A DNA stretch of 64,000 nucleotides from Microbacterium hydrocarbonoxydans (GCF_011752045.1 NZ_JAAKXW010000001.1:620001-684000); one strand, 5' to 3'. Counted from the stretch's first letter, positions 38,880 to 47,671 are shown. Notes: a model not told the origin generated them from the sequence alone. A program made the numbers and translations.

Positions 38880-39007
38880 TGTGATCCTCCTCGATCAGGG
38901 CAGGGCGGTGCTCTTGTCGGGGGTGTGACGATCATGCCAGGTCGCAACCCCGCCGACAATCCCGAACCTACTCTTGTTTCTCGTGTTTCCGTCGACCTTC
39001 GCTGCCG

Positions 39008-39013
39008 TATCGT
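39008..39013 (+). promoter_or_regulatory. Leaderless -10 box of rsmD
   Basis: TATCGT, 6 nt before GTG 39020. A TTTCCG string 16 nt upstream may act as the -35. No ribosome site is present. Confidence 0.45.
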
Positions 39014-39019
39014 GAACGG

Positions 39020-39625
39020 GTGACCAGGATCATCGCCGGGAGGGCCCGAGGAGCGCGACTCGAGGTCCCTGGTTCCGGCACCAGGCCGACGAGCGACCGG
39101 GTGCGCGAGTCGCTGTTCGGCGCGCTGGAGTCCGCGGACGCGATCGCCGGCGCGCGCGTGCTCGACCTCTACGCCGGCTCCGGCGCTCTCGGCCTGGAGG
39201 CGCTCAGCCGCGGCGGAGGATCCGCCGACCTCGTCGAGCGGGGCCGTCCGGCGGCCGCGATCGTTCGCCGCAATGCGGCGATCGTGGCGAAGGCGAGCGG
39301 GCTGCCCCCGGCACGCGTGCACGAGAGTCCCGTCCGCGCGTTCCTGCAGCGCGCAGCGGGGCCGTTCGACCTGGTGTTCTCCGACCCGCCCTACGACCTC
39401 GAGGATGAGGCGATGACGGGCGACCTCATCGCGCTCGCTCCGCTCCTCTCCCCCGACGCGATCGTCGTCGTCGAGCGCGCCCGCCGCGCGACGCCTCCGG
39501 ACTTCGCAGCAGCCGGGCTGGAGCTCTTCCGGGAGAAGACCTACGGCGACACAACCCTCTGGTGGGGTGAGCCGGCCTCCGAGGCCGAGGAGTCTCAGCC
39601 CGCGGCCGAATCCCAGTCCCGGTAG
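39020..39625 (+). CDS. rsmD: 16S rRNA (guanine(966)-N(2))-methyltransferase RsmD
   Basis: 201 residues from GTG 39020 (MTRIIAGRARGARLEVP). PTSDRVRESLFGAL near 23-37, the SAM loop LDLYAGSGALGLEALSRG near 48-65, and the catalytic DPPY motif in LVFSDPPYDL near 123. Its 3' end overlaps that of convergent thiL by 31 nt. In most actinobacteria rsmD is next to coaD and recG; here two genes have been inserted between them. Confidence 0.93.
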   Translation: MTRIIAGRARGARLEVPGSGTRPTSDRVRESLFGALESADAIAGARVLDLYAGSGALGLEALSRGGGSADLVERGRPAAAIVRRNAAIVAKASGLPPARVHESPVRAFLQRAAGPFDLVFSDPPYDLEDEAMTGDLIALAPLLSPDAIVVVERARRATPPDFAAAGLELFREKTYGDTTLWWGEPASEAEESQPAAESQSR

Positions 39626-40590
39626 GGGTCCCATCCGGAGACGTCCACAGGGGCGTCGTCGCAGAGGAGATCCTCATCGCCGCGAGCCCTCGCCGCGCCT
39701 ATGACCCGGAATCCCGGCGGCAGCACACCCGGGGGGAAGGCGGCGAGCAGCGCGTGGTCCTCGCCGCCTGCCAGCGCCCGCCCAGGCGCCTCACCCAGCG
39801 CCGCCCTGTCGAGGGCGATCGTGACGCCGGATGCCGCCGCCATCCGCCGCGCATCGAGGGCGAGTCCGTCCGAGATGTCCATCATCGCCGTCGCCCCTGC
39901 GACGGCCGCGAACGGACCGAGCCCGATGGGAGGAGCAGGACGGAGCTGTGCGGCCACCGCCGCGCTCTCTCCGGGTGCGAGAAGGGCCGGATCGACGGGG
40001 ATCGGCGTCTCGCCGTCGCGGAAGCGCCCGAACAGCACAGCCAGGCCGTGCGCGGCGTTGCCGAGCTCACCGGCGACGGCGATCACGTCGCCGGGTGCGG
40101 CACCCGCCCTGGTCACCGGGGCGCGCCCCTCGAGATCGCCGAGTGCCGTCACCGCCACGGTGAGGACGTCGGACACGGTGAGGTCGCCGCCCACCACGGA
40201 GCATCCGGGCGCCAGCGCCTCGCAGGCCTCCCGGAAGCCGTCTGCCAGGCTCTCGACGAAGGAGAGCCGGAGATCGCGCGGCACGGCGAGGGCGACGAGC
40301 AGCGCCGTCGGCCGCGCTCCCATGGCCGCCACGTCCGCGAGGTTCACCGCTGCGGCCTTCCAGCCGAGGTCGTAGCCGCTCGACCAGGCGAGCCGGAAGT
40401 CCGGGCCGTGCACGAGCGTGTCCGTCGTCGCGACAACGGAACCGGACGGCGCGGCGACCACGGCCGCGTCGTCGCCCGGGCCGATCAGCGCATGCGTCGC
40501 CGGGACCGTCCGGGCCAGGATCGCCCGCAGGATCGTCCCCTCGGAGAGGTCGCCGAGGCGCGGGTCATCGTCGTCGGGTCGGGAGGGCAT
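39595..40590 (-). CDS. thiL: Thiamine-monophosphate kinase ThiL
   Basis: 331 residues from ATG 40590. The N-terminal GPGDDAAVV near 38 and ATTDTLVHGPDF near 56 bind magnesium and nucleotide. NLADVAAMGARPTALLVAL near 80 and the C-terminal MMDISDGLALDARRM near 215 are also family signatures. It phosphorylates thiamine monophosphate to TPP, the ligand of the riboswitch at 12967-13054. Leaderless -10 box 7 nt upstream, shared with the divergent DUF3515 gene. Confidence 0.94.
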   Translation of the reverse strand: MPSRPDDDDPRLGDLSEGTILRAILARTVPATHALIGPGDDAAVVAAPSGSVVATTDTLVHGPDFRLAWSSGYDLGWKAAAVNLADVAAMGARPTALLVALAVPRDLRLSFVESLADGFREACEALAPGCSVVGGDLTVSDVLTVAVTALGDLEGRAPVTRAGAAPGDVIAVAGELGNAAHGLAVLFGRFRDGETPIPVDPALLAPGESAAVAAQLRPAPPIGLGPFAAVAGATAMMDISDGLALDARRMAAASGVTIALDRAALGEAPGRALAGGEDHALLAAFPPGVLPPGFRVIGAARARGDEDLLCDDAPVDVSGWDPYRDWDSAAG

Positions 40591-40597
40591 GCTGTCA

Positions 40598-40607
40598 AAG
40601 GTAGCCT
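40598..40607. promoter_or_regulatory. Interlocked divergent -10 boxes for thiL and the DUF3515 gene
   Basis: The 10-mer AAGGTAGCCT contains TAGCCT for the + strand (40602-40607, 6 nt before ATG 40614) and TACCTT for the - strand (40603-40598, 7 nt before ATG 40590). The two boxes share the TA at 40602-40603. Both messages would be leaderless. The whole intergenic gap is 23 bp. Confidence 0.6.
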
Positions 40608-40613
40608 GGAACC

Positions 40614-41084
40614 ATGCCCCGTTCTCGCCGCTTCGCCGTCGCCACGGGGGCCGTGGCCCTCGCCTGGGTCCTGTCCGGCTGCTCGACGACGATCCACCTC
40701 GAGCCAGCGGCCGACGCGAACGATCCGCACTGCGCGGCGGTGTCGGTGCTGCTGCCCGACGCCATCGGCGATCTCGACCGCGTATGGACCGACGCGCAGG
40801 CCACCGGCGCCTGGGGCGAGCCGACGGTCGTGCTGCGGTGCGGCGTCGAACCACCGGCTCCCCAGACGCTGGAGTGCGTCACCCTCGGCGGCGTCGACTG
40901 GCTCGTCCTCGATCAGGAGGACGAGCGTCAGCGCCTGGTCTCGTTCGGCCGCGACCCCGCCGTCGAGATCAGCATCCGCCGCGGCGAGGAGATCGACTTC
41001 GCGACGGTCGTGGAGAGCATCTCCACCAGCATCCAGTCGGGCCTGCTGCCGGCCACGATGACCTGCAGCGACCGGCCGGGCTGA
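40614..41084 (+). CDS. DUF3515 lipoprotein
   Basis: 156 residues. N-terminal signal with basic residues and the lipobox VLSGC (Cys23), then CAAVSVLLPDAIGDLDR, GAWGEPTVVLRCGVEPP and VDWLVLDQEDERQRLVSFGRDPAVEISI, the DUF3515 pattern. Three conserved cysteines may form a disulfide outside the membrane. Function unknown. Paired with ddl in actinobacteria, here convergently. Confidence 0.85.
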   Translation: MPRSRRFAVATGAVALAWVLSGCSTTIHLEPAADANDPHCAAVSVLLPDAIGDLDRVWTDAQATGAWGEPTVVLRCGVEPPAPQTLECVTLGGVDWLVLDQEDERQRLVSFGRDPAVEISIRRGEEIDFATVVESISTSIQSGLLPATMTCSDRPG

Positions 41085-41114
41085 CCGGCGCACGGCTTCC
41101 GCCGAGCGCCGGTC
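41083..41114. terminator. Hairpin between convergent DUF3515 and ddl
   Basis: Perfect 9-bp arms GACCGGCGC (41083-41091) and its complement (41106-41114) with a 14-nt loop, starting inside the DUF3515 stop codon. No T-run. Confidence 0.5.
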
Positions 41115-41121
41115 GTCGCGG

Positions 41122-42204
41122 TCAGCGGCGCAGACCGGCCTCGATCAGCTCGGAGATGAGGTCTCCGTAGCCGAGCCCGGACGCGACCCAGCACTTCGGG
41201 AACATCGAGATCGGCGTGAAGCCGGGCATCGTGTTCAGCTCGTTGACGACCAGCTCGCCGGACGCGGTGAGGAACATGTCGACCCGTGCGAGACCGCGGC
41301 CGTCGACGGCTTCGAACGCACGGACCCCCGCATCCTGGATCGCGGCGATCTCGGCATCCGTGAGCTCGGCCGGGCAGACGACGTCCACGCCGTCGCCGCC
41401 GAGATACTTGCCCTCGAAGTCGTAGAAGCCCCGGGAGGTGAGCACGATCTCGCCGGGGAGCGAGGCGCGGATGCCGTCGGCGCCCTCGAGCACGGCGACT
41501 TCGATCTCGCGCCCGGCGACCCCGGTCTCGATGAGCACCTTGTCGTCCTCGGCGAACGCCACGGCGAGGGCGGCGTCGAGCTCGGACGGGTCCTCCACCT
41601 TGGAGACGCCGACGCTGGATCCGGCGCGGGCCGGCTTCACGAACAGCGGCAGTCCGAGCGCCGCGGCCGAAGCACGCACACCCTCGGCATCCGCCGCCCA
41701 CTGCCGCGCCCTGACCGTGACCCAGGGGGCGACGGCGATGCCGGCGGCCTGCAGAGCGATCTTCATGAAGTGCTTGTCCATGCAGATCGCGGAATCGAGC
41801 ACGCCGCCGCCGGCGTAGGGAACCTCGAGCGTGTCGAAGTACCCCTGGATGGTGCCGTCCTCGCCGTGCGGTCCGTGCAGGATCGGCAGCACGATGTCGA
41901 TCTCTCCGAACACGTCGATCTCCCCGTCCGCGCGCACGACGCGCAGCGTGCGGTCGCCGCCCGGCTCGGGCCAGAGCACGCGGGTGCCGTTGTCGACGAC
42001 CTCGGGCAGGTGCGCGGCGTCCAGCGGGAACTTCGCGGGGTCGTCCTCCTCGAGGACGAAGGCACCCTCACGGGTGATCCCCACCGGGATCACCGCGTAG
42101 CGGTCGCGATCAATCGCGCCGAGCACCCCGCCCGCCGTTGCGGAGCTGATCGAATGCTCGCTGGAACGCCCGCCGAAGAGGACCACCACCGTCTGCTTGT
42201 CCAT
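41122..42204 (-). CDS. ddl: D-alanine--D-alanine ligase
   Basis: 360 residues. VVVLFGGRSSEHSISSATA near 5-23 is the N-terminal signature, with HGPHGEDGTIQGYFDTLEVPYAGGG near 110-135, FVKPARAGSSVGVSKV near 185, and the metal-binding NELNTMPGFTP near 325. It joins two D-alanines for peptidoglycan. GAGAGG 7 nt before the ATG supports this start, even though it lies 95 nt inside the end of gpsA in another frame. Confidence 0.95.
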   Translation of the reverse strand: MDKQTVVVLFGGRSSEHSISSATAGGVLGAIDRDRYAVIPVGITREGAFVLEEDDPAKFPLDAAHLPEVVDNGTRVLWPEPGGDRTLRVVRADGEIDVFGEIDIVLPILHGPHGEDGTIQGYFDTLEVPYAGGGVLDSAICMDKHFMKIALQAAGIAVAPWVTVRARQWAADAEGVRASAAALGLPLFVKPARAGSSVGVSKVEDPSELDAALAVAFAEDDKVLIETGVAGREIEVAVLEGADGIRASLPGEIVLTSRGFYDFEGKYLGGDGVDVVCPAELTDAEIAAIQDAGVRAFEAVDGRGLARVDMFLTASGELVVNELNTMPGFTPISMFPKCWVASGLGYGDLISELIEAGLRR

Positions 42205-43240
42205 AGTTGGTCCTCTCCCCCTGCGGGGTGTCGTCGTCCGTCGTCAGGTGGGGTGCGATGTCGCGCGGGTTCATCTTCCCGTCGAGCACCATCTTCACCT
42301 GTTCGACGATGGGCATGTCCACCTCGGACTCGCGGGCGAGCTGCAGCACCGGGGCGACGGAAGCGAGCCCCTCCGCGGTCTGCTGCATCTGCTTCACGAC
42401 ATCCTGGAAGCTGTAGCCCTGGCCGAGCAGGCGCCCGGCCGTGTTGTTGCGGCTCAGCGGAGACTGGCACGTCGCGATCAGGTCGCCGAGCCCCGCGAGT
42501 CCCTGCAGCGTCTCCGGGTGCGCGCCGTTGGCCACCGCGAAGTCGGTCATCTCCACGAGACCGCGGGTGATGATCGACGCCTTCGTGTTCTCGCCGTAGC
42601 CGACGCCGTCGACGATGCCGATGGCCACCGCGATGAGGTTCTTCAGGACGCCGCCGAACTCCGTGCCGATCACGTCGGTGTTCACGAAGGTGCGGAAGTA
42701 GCGGTTGCGTGCCGCTCGCGCGATCTCCTCCGCCGTCTCCAGGCTGCGCGAGGAGATCACGGCGGCCGTCGGCTGCTCGCGGGCGATCTCCAGCGCCAGG
42801 TTCGGTCCTGAGGCCACAGCGATGCGCTCCGGATCGCAGCGCAGCTCCTGCTCGATCACCTGGCTCATCCGCAGGCCCGTGGATCGCTCGACGCCCTTCA
42901 TGAGGCTGACGATCTTCGCGTCGTTCTCCGCGAGCAGCGGACGCAGTGCCTTCAGGTTCTCACGCAGCGACTGGCTCGGCACCGACAGGTAGACCTGTTC
43001 GACGCCTTCGAGCGCGTGCGCGAGCTCGTGCGTCGCCGCCATGGTCCGCGGCAGGTTGATGCCGGGCAGGTAGCGGGAGTTGCGCTTGGCCTCGTCGATC
43101 TCGTGCGCGAGCTCCGCACGGCGCGCCCACATGGTGACCTGGGCGCCGCCGTCGGCGAGGATCTTCCCGAAGGTGGTGCCCCAGCTTCCGGCGCCGATCA
43201 CGGCGACGCGGGGACCAGCGGGAACGGCTCTCTTAGTCAA
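42110..43240 (-). CDS. gpsA: Glycerol-3-phosphate dehydrogenase [NAD(P)+] GpsA
   Basis: 376 residues. N-terminal VAVIGAGSWGTTFGKIL near 12-28 binds NAD(P). SLMKGVERSTG near 110, EFGGVLKNLIAVAIGIVDGVGYGENTKA near 190 (catalytic Lys), and SRNNTAGRLLGQGYS near 265 are family hallmarks. The family usually ends soon after the HLTTDDD-like stretch; here about 30 extra Arg/Gly-rich residues continue as out-of-frame sequence of ddl. It makes sn-glycerol 3-phosphate for phospholipids, next to plsC. Confidence 0.95.
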   Translation of the reverse strand: MTKRAVPAGPRVAVIGAGSWGTTFGKILADGGAQVTMWARRAELAHEIDEAKRNSRYLPGINLPRTMAATHELAHALEGVEQVYLSVPSQSLRENLKALRPLLAENDAKIVSLMKGVERSTGLRMSQVIEQELRCDPERIAVASGPNLALEIAREQPTAAVISSRSLETAEEIARAARNRYFRTFVNTDVIGTEFGGVLKNLIAVAIGIVDGVGYGENTKASIITRGLVEMTDFAVANGAHPETLQGLAGLGDLIATCQSPLSRNNTAGRLLGQGYSFQDVVKQMQQTAEGLASVAPVLQLARESEVDMPIVEQVKMVLDGKMNPRDIAPHLTTDDDTPQGERTNYGQADGGGPLRRAFQRAFDQLRNGGRGARRD

Positions 43241-43991
43241 GGCGGCCCGTCTCCTTCTGTCCGTGTGATGCAGGGTTCCAGCGCTCCGCAGGGGCCTTCT
43301 CGTCGCGGATCTGCTCGAGCAGCGCGGTGATCGCGGCCATCAGCCGCTTCGTCGCCTCGCTCAGCACGGCGGGCTCGTTGCCCCGCCCGCGGAGGTCGGA
43401 GAGGTCCACCGGATCGCCGATGACGACGTCGATCGGCTTGCGCAGCGGCCAGAGGCTGATCCCCTTCTGATAGCGGCCCATGATCGCCTGGGTGCCCCAC
43501 TGCGCCATCGGGATGAGCGGGATGTCGTCGGCAAGCGCCAGGCGCACCGCGCCGGACTTGCCGCGCATCGGCCACAGGTCGGGATCGCGGGTGAGCGTCC
43601 CCTCCGGGTAGACGATGACACCGCGGCCGTGCTCGACGAGCTCTTCGGACTGCTTGAGCGTCTGCTTCGCGGCCGACGCCGATGACGATCGGGCGACGGG
43701 GATCATGCCGGTCGACCGGAGGATCCAGCCGACGACCGGGATCCGGAACAGGCTGTCCTTCGCCATGAACCGCGGCGCGCGTCCCAGCCGCCACACGGCG
43801 ACCGCGACGATCAGCGGGTCGAACTCGGAGTAGTGGTTCGGCGCGAGGACGTACGCCCCCTCGGCAGGGAGCTTCTCGCGTCCGGTGATGCGGATCTTCG
43901 CGAGCAGCGAGATCAGCGGCACGACGATCGCCGCGAGCGGCCAGAACAGGCTGGGCCGCCGCGTCTCGGACCGGGAACCCATCGGGGTCAC
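43233..43991 (-). CDS. plsC: 1-acyl-sn-glycerol-3-phosphate acyltransferase
   Basis: 252 residues from GTG 43991, which overlaps the murA stop (GTGA); ATG 43982 is the alternative. A hydrophobic N-terminal segment (LFWPLAAIVVPLISLLA) anchors it. The H-x4-D motif is NHYSEFDP near 53, and the substrate site is VYPEGTLTRDP near 125. It acylates lysophosphatidic acid. The end overlaps gpsA by 8 nt, so acceptor supply and acylation are co-expressed. Confidence 0.92.
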   Translation of the reverse strand: MTPMGSRSETRRPSLFWPLAAIVVPLISLLAKIRITGREKLPAEGAYVLAPNHYSEFDPLIVAVAVWRLGRAPRFMAKDSLFRIPVVGWILRSTGMIPVARSSSASAAKQTLKQSEELVEHGRGVIVYPEGTLTRDPDLWPMRGKSGAVRLALADDIPLIPMAQWGTQAIMGRYQKGISLWPLRKPIDVVIGDPVDLSDLRGRGNEPAVLSEATKRLMAAITALLEQIRDEKAPAERWNPASHGQKETGRLD

Positions 43992-45355
43992 CGGATGACG
44001 TCGAAGTCGGCGCCGAGGGCGTCGAGCTTGGCGAGGAACTTCTCGTAGCCGCGGCTGAGGATGTCCACGCCGGAGACCCTCGACTCGCCCTCTGCGGTGA
44101 GCGCCGCGATGACGTGGCTGTACCCGCCTCGCAGGTCGGGGACGACGATGTCGGCACCGTGCAGCGGAGTGGGTCCGGTGATGACGGCCGCCTGCTCCAG
44201 CTCTCGCCGGGGGACGCGCCGCGGTCCGTCCTGCAGGCCGTGCGGATGCACGACGATGTCCGCCCCCATCTTGACGAGCGCGTCGGTGAACCCCATCCGG
44301 TTCTCGTACACGGTCTCGTGCACGACCGAGCGACCGTTCGCCTGGGTGAGCGCCACGACGAGAGGCTGCTGCCAGTCGGTCATGAATCCGGGGTGGACGT
44401 CAGTCTCGACGACGACCGGCTGCAGCTCGCCGGCGCGACGGAAGAGGATGCCGTCCTCCTGGATGTCGAACCATCCGCCGGCCTTGCGGAACACGTTGAG
44501 GAAGGTGAGCATCTCCTGCTGCTTCGCTCCGCCGACGAAGATCTCGCCATCGGTGGCCAGCGCCGCAGACGCCCAGGAGGCGGCCTCGTTGCGGTCGAAG
44601 ATCGACCGGTGGTCGTAACCCCGCAGGTGCTCGACGCCCTCGATGAGGATGACGCGGTTGGGCTCGTAGGAGATGATCGCGCCCATCTTCTGCAGCACCG
44701 CGATGAGATCCATGATCTCCGGCTCGATGGCCGCGTTGCGCAGCTCCGTCGTGCCCTCGGCGCGGACGGCGGTGAGCAGCACCTGCTCGGTCGCGCCGAC
44801 GCTGGGGTACGGGAGGTGGATGTTCGCGCCGTGCAGACGCCCGTGGGGCGTGGAGAGACGGATGCCGCTGGGCAGCTTCTCCACGACCGCGCCGAACTTG
44901 CGCAGGGCGTCCAGGTGGAAGTCGATGGGACGGTCGCCGATGCGGCATCCGCCGAGGTCGGGGATGAAGGCCTGGCCGAGGCGGTGCAGGAGCGGTCCGC
45001 AGAAGAGGATCGGGATGCGCGACGCGCCGGCGTGGGCGTCGATCTCCTCGAAGTGCGCCGATTCCACTCCGCTCGGGTCGAACACGAGAGAGCCGGGCTC
45101 ATCGCCCGGCGCGACCTGCACGCCGTGCACCTCGAGCAGGGAGCGCACCACGGCGACGTCGCTCAGATCGGGCACGTCGCGCAGCGTGCTCGCCGTCTCA
45201 CCGAGAAGGGTCGCGACCATGGCCTTGGTGGCGAGGTTCTTCGCGCCCTTGACATCGACGCGTCCGCGCAGCGGGCGGCCTCCTCGAATGGCGAGGACGT
45301 CTCCGGTGAGAGCGGGAGCTCCGTCCGGGAGAGCGTCGCGCACGGGTGTCGTCAT
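43988..45355 (-). CDS. murA: UDP-N-acetylglucosamine 1-carboxyvinyltransferase MurA
   Basis: 455 residues from ATG 45355 (MTTPVRDAL), with GAGG 8 nt upstream. The catalytic KGAKN is at 36-40, and the active-site loop DLGGCRIGDRP holds Cys137, the residue alkylated by fosfomycin; mycobacteria have Asp there. It starts peptidoglycan synthesis. First gene of murA-plsC-gpsA-ddl, all overlapping, which links wall and phospholipid precursors. Confidence 0.95.
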   Translation of the reverse strand: MTTPVRDALPDGAPALTGDVLAIRGGRPLRGRVDVKGAKNLATKAMVATLLGETASTLRDVPDLSDVAVVRSLLEVHGVQVAPGDEPGSLVFDPSGVESAHFEEIDAHAGASRIPILFCGPLLHRLGQAFIPDLGGCRIGDRPIDFHLDALRKFGAVVEKLPSGIRLSTPHGRLHGANIHLPYPSVGATEQVLLTAVRAEGTTELRNAAIEPEIMDLIAVLQKMGAIISYEPNRVILIEGVEHLRGYDHRSIFDRNEAASWASAALATDGEIFVGGAKQQEMLTFLNVFRKAGGWFDIQEDGILFRRAGELQPVVVETDVHPGFMTDWQQPLVVALTQANGRSVVHETVYENRMGFTDALVKMGADIVVHPHGLQDGPRRVPRRELEQAAVITGPTPLHGADIVVPDLRGGYSHVIAALTAEGESRVSGVDILSRGYEKFLAKLDALGADFDVIR

Positions 45356-45422
45356 TCGGAGCCTCACTTCATCACACGGTAATCGGGGGCGGGTCGCCCC
45401 TGGCTCCCCCGCCCCCTCCGTG

Positions 45423-46019
45423 TCACTGAACGGGGAGGGTCCGGGGCCGCCACGACTCGCGGCGGGCCTCGAACTGCGCGATCCTGTCTTCGTTGCGCAG
45501 CGTGAGCCCGATGTCGTCGAGCCCTTCGAGGAGCCGCCACCTAGTGTAATCGTCGATCCCGATGTCGGCCTGGACGTCGCCGATGGACGCGGTGCGGTCC
45601 TCCAGGTTCACGGTGATCTGCGCCCCGGGATTCCGGTCGATCTCGGCCCAGATGCGCTCGAGATCCTCGTCGGAGATCGTCGCGGCCAGGAGTCCCTGCT
45701 TGCCGGAGTTGCCGCGGAAGATGTCCGCGAAACGGGGGCTCAGGACGACCTTGAAGCCGAAGTCGCGCAGCGCCCAGACGGCGTGCTCGCGGCTGGACCC
45801 TGTGCCGAAGTCGGGGCCGGCGACGAGCACGGAGGCTCCCTGGAACGGCGCCTGGTTCAGCACGAACTCGGGGTCCTGCCGCCACGCGTGGAAGAGCGCG
45901 TCGTCGAAGCCGGTCTTGGTGACCCGCTTCAGGAACACGGCGGGGATGATCTGGTCGGTGTCGACGTTGGACCGCTTCAGCGGGGCCGCGATGCCGGTGT
46001 GGGTGGTGAACTTCTCCAT
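45423..46019 (-). CDS. leuD: 3-isopropylmalate dehydratase small subunit LeuD
   Basis: 198 residues from ATG 46019. [31 protein letters not shown] near 1-31 and [35 protein letters not shown] near 70-105 are family signatures. It forms the isomerase with LeuC. The start lies 2 nt after the leuC stop. Confidence 0.96.
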   Translation of the reverse strand: MEKFTTHTGIAAPLKRSNVDTDQIIPAVFLKRVTKTGFDDALFHAWRQDPEFVLNQAPFQGASVLVAGPDFGTGSSREHAVWALRDFGFKVVLSPRFADIFRGNSGKQGLLAATISDEDLERIWAEIDRNPGAQITVNLEDRTASIGDVQADIGIDDYTRWRLLEGLDDIGLTLRNEDRIAQFEARRESWRPRTLPVQ

Positions 46020-46021
46020 GA

Positions 46022-47473
46022 TCAGACCTCCGCCGTCTCGTTCAGGTCGCTCGGGCTGGACAGGGTGCCGCGGATCGCGGTCGCCGCGGCGACCAGCGGC
46101 GACACGAGGTGGGTGCGCCCTCCCTTGCCCTGACGGCCCTCGAAGTTGCGGTTCGAGGTGGATGCGCACCTCTCCCCCGGCGCTAGCTGGTCGGGGTTCA
46201 TGCCCAGGCACATCGAGCATCCGGCGAAGCGCCACTCGGCGCCGAAGTCCTTGATGATCTTGTCCAGCCCCTCGGCCTCGGCCTCGAGCCGCACTCGCGC
46301 GGAACCCGGGACGACCATGACGCGGACGCCGTCGGCCTTCTTCCTGCCCTCGATGATCGACGCGAAGGCGCGGAGATCCTCGATGCGGCTGTTGGTGCAC
46401 GAGCCCATGAACACCGCGTCCACCGGCACCTCCTTGAGAGGCGTGCCCGGTTTGAGGTCCATGTACTCCAGCGCCCGCTCGGCCGCCGCCCGCTCGTTCG
46501 GGTCGGCGATCTCGGCAGGGTCCGGGACGGATGCCGACAGCGAACTGCCCTGACCGGGGTTGGTTCCCCAGGTCACGAACGGCTCGAGCTCGTCGGCGTC
46601 GATGAAGACCTCGGCGTCGAACACCGCGCCCTCGTCGGTGGGGAGCGTGCGCCAGTAGGCGACCGCATCCTCCCAGTCCTGGCCCTTCGGGGCGTGCGGC
46701 TTGCCCTCGACGTACGCGAAGGTGGTCTCGTCGGGGGCCACCATGCCGGCACGGGCGCCGGCCTCGATCGACATGTTGCAGATCGTCATCCGCCCCTCCA
46801 TCGACAGCGCACGAATGGCGCTGCCGCGGTACTCCAGGACGTATCCCTGCCCGCCGCCGGTGCCGATCTTCGCGATCACCGCGAGGATGATGTCCTTCGC
46901 GGTCACGCCGGGCTTGAGCGTGCCCTCGACGTTGATGGCCATGGTCTTGAAGGGCTTCAGCGGCAGCGTCTGCGTGGCCATGACGTGCTCGACCTCGCTG
47001 GTGCCGATGCCGAACGCCATCGCGCCGAACGCGCCGTGCGTCGAGGTGTGCGAGTCTCCGCAGACGACGGTGATGCCCGGCATCGTCAGGCCGAGCTGCG
47101 GGCCGACGACATGGACGATGCCCTGCTCGGCGTCGCCGAGCGAGTGCAGGCGGACGCCGAACTCCTCGGCGTTCTTCCGCAGCGTGTCGATCTGGGTCCG
47201 GCTGGTGAGATCCGCGATCGGCTTGTCGATGTCCCACGTCGGAGTGTTGTGGTCTTCGGTCGCGATCGTGAGGTCGAGTCGACGCAGCGGCCGACCCTCC
47301 GCACGGAGGCCGTCGAAGGCCTGCGGGCTGGTCACCTCGTGCACGAGATGCAGATCGATGTAGATGAGGTCGGGCTGCCCGTCCTCTCCCTTCACGACCA
47401 GATGGTCGTCCCAGACCTTCTCGGCGAGGGTGCGGGGGCGTGCAACGGCGGCGTCGGATGCAGGGGTGTTCAT
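46022..47473 (-). CDS. leuC: 3-isopropylmalate dehydratase large subunit LeuC
   Basis: 483 residues from ATG 47473. [31 protein letters not shown] near 145-175, FMGSCTNSR near 360 and [13 protein letters not shown] near 420 supply the three cysteines for the 4Fe-4S cluster. It isomerises 2- to 3-isopropylmalate in leucine synthesis. AGGAG precedes the ATG. The 106-nt leader contains a Leu-rich leader peptide and competing hairpins. Confidence 0.96.
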   Translation of the reverse strand: MNTPASDAAVARPRTLAEKVWDDHLVVKGEDGQPDLIYIDLHLVHEVTSPQAFDGLRAEGRPLRRLDLTIATEDHNTPTWDIDKPIADLTSRTQIDTLRKNAEEFGVRLHSLGDAEQGIVHVVGPQLGLTMPGITVVCGDSHTSTHGAFGAMAFGIGTSEVEHVMATQTLPLKPFKTMAINVEGTLKPGVTAKDIILAVIAKIGTGGGQGYVLEYRGSAIRALSMEGRMTICNMSIEAGARAGMVAPDETTFAYVEGKPHAPKGQDWEDAVAYWRTLPTDEGAVFDAEVFIDADELEPFVTWGTNPGQGSSLSASVPDPAEIADPNERAAAERALEYMDLKPGTPLKEVPVDAVFMGSCTNSRIEDLRAFASIIEGRKKADGVRVMVVPGSARVRLEAEAEGLDKIIKDFGAEWRFAGCSMCLGMNPDQLAPGERCASTSNRNFEGRQGKGGRTHLVSPLVAAATAIRGTLSSPSDLNETAEV

Positions 47474-47514
47474 TGAGGTTCTCCTGAAGCTGGCGGTTCG
47501 GCCCACGATGGACT

Positions 47515-47553
47515 CCGCGACGAGGAGGGGCTCAGAACGAGGTCTCGTCGCGG
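47515..47553 (-). promoter_or_regulatory. Candidate leucine attenuator of leuCD (competing hairpins)
   Basis: The segment 47544-47553 can pair perfectly with 47515-47524 (10 bp, CCGCGACGAG and its complement). Alternatively its part 47544-47548 pairs with 47537-47541 (5 bp). The 5' arm lies within the leader peptide codons just after the three Leu codons, so a ribosome stalled there would cover it and prevent the long hairpin. No T-run follows, so the effect may be Rho- or translation-linked. Confidence 0.5.
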
Positions 47554-47579
47554 CCGCTAAGAAGGAGCACGATCCGCAT
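47532..47579 (-). CDS. Leucine leader peptide (LeuL-like, 15 residues)
   Basis: ATG 47579 to TGA 47532 reads [15 protein letters not shown]. The three leucines are encoded by CTC, CTT, CTT; CTT is rare in this GC-rich genome. It starts 6 nt after a TAGCCT -10 box, so the mRNA probably begins at the leader ATG itself. Position (59 nt before leuC), Leu run and overlapping hairpins are what a ribosome-mediated attenuator needs. Confidence 0.55.
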   Translation of the reverse strand: MRIVLLLSGRDETSF

Positions 47580-47585
47580 GACGTC

Positions 47586-47591
47586 AGGCTA
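47586..47591 (-). promoter_or_regulatory. Leaderless -10 box of the leu leader peptide
   Basis: TAGCCT on the minus strand, 6 nt before the leader-peptide ATG 47579, same geometry as the DUF3515 promoter. Confidence 0.5.
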
Positions 47592-47671
47592 CCACCGCTC
47601 GGACGCCGGTCCGTGCGGTGTGACGACAGCGGCGGACGGAGCGGATCGGACCGCGCCGGCCGCCGCCGGTC

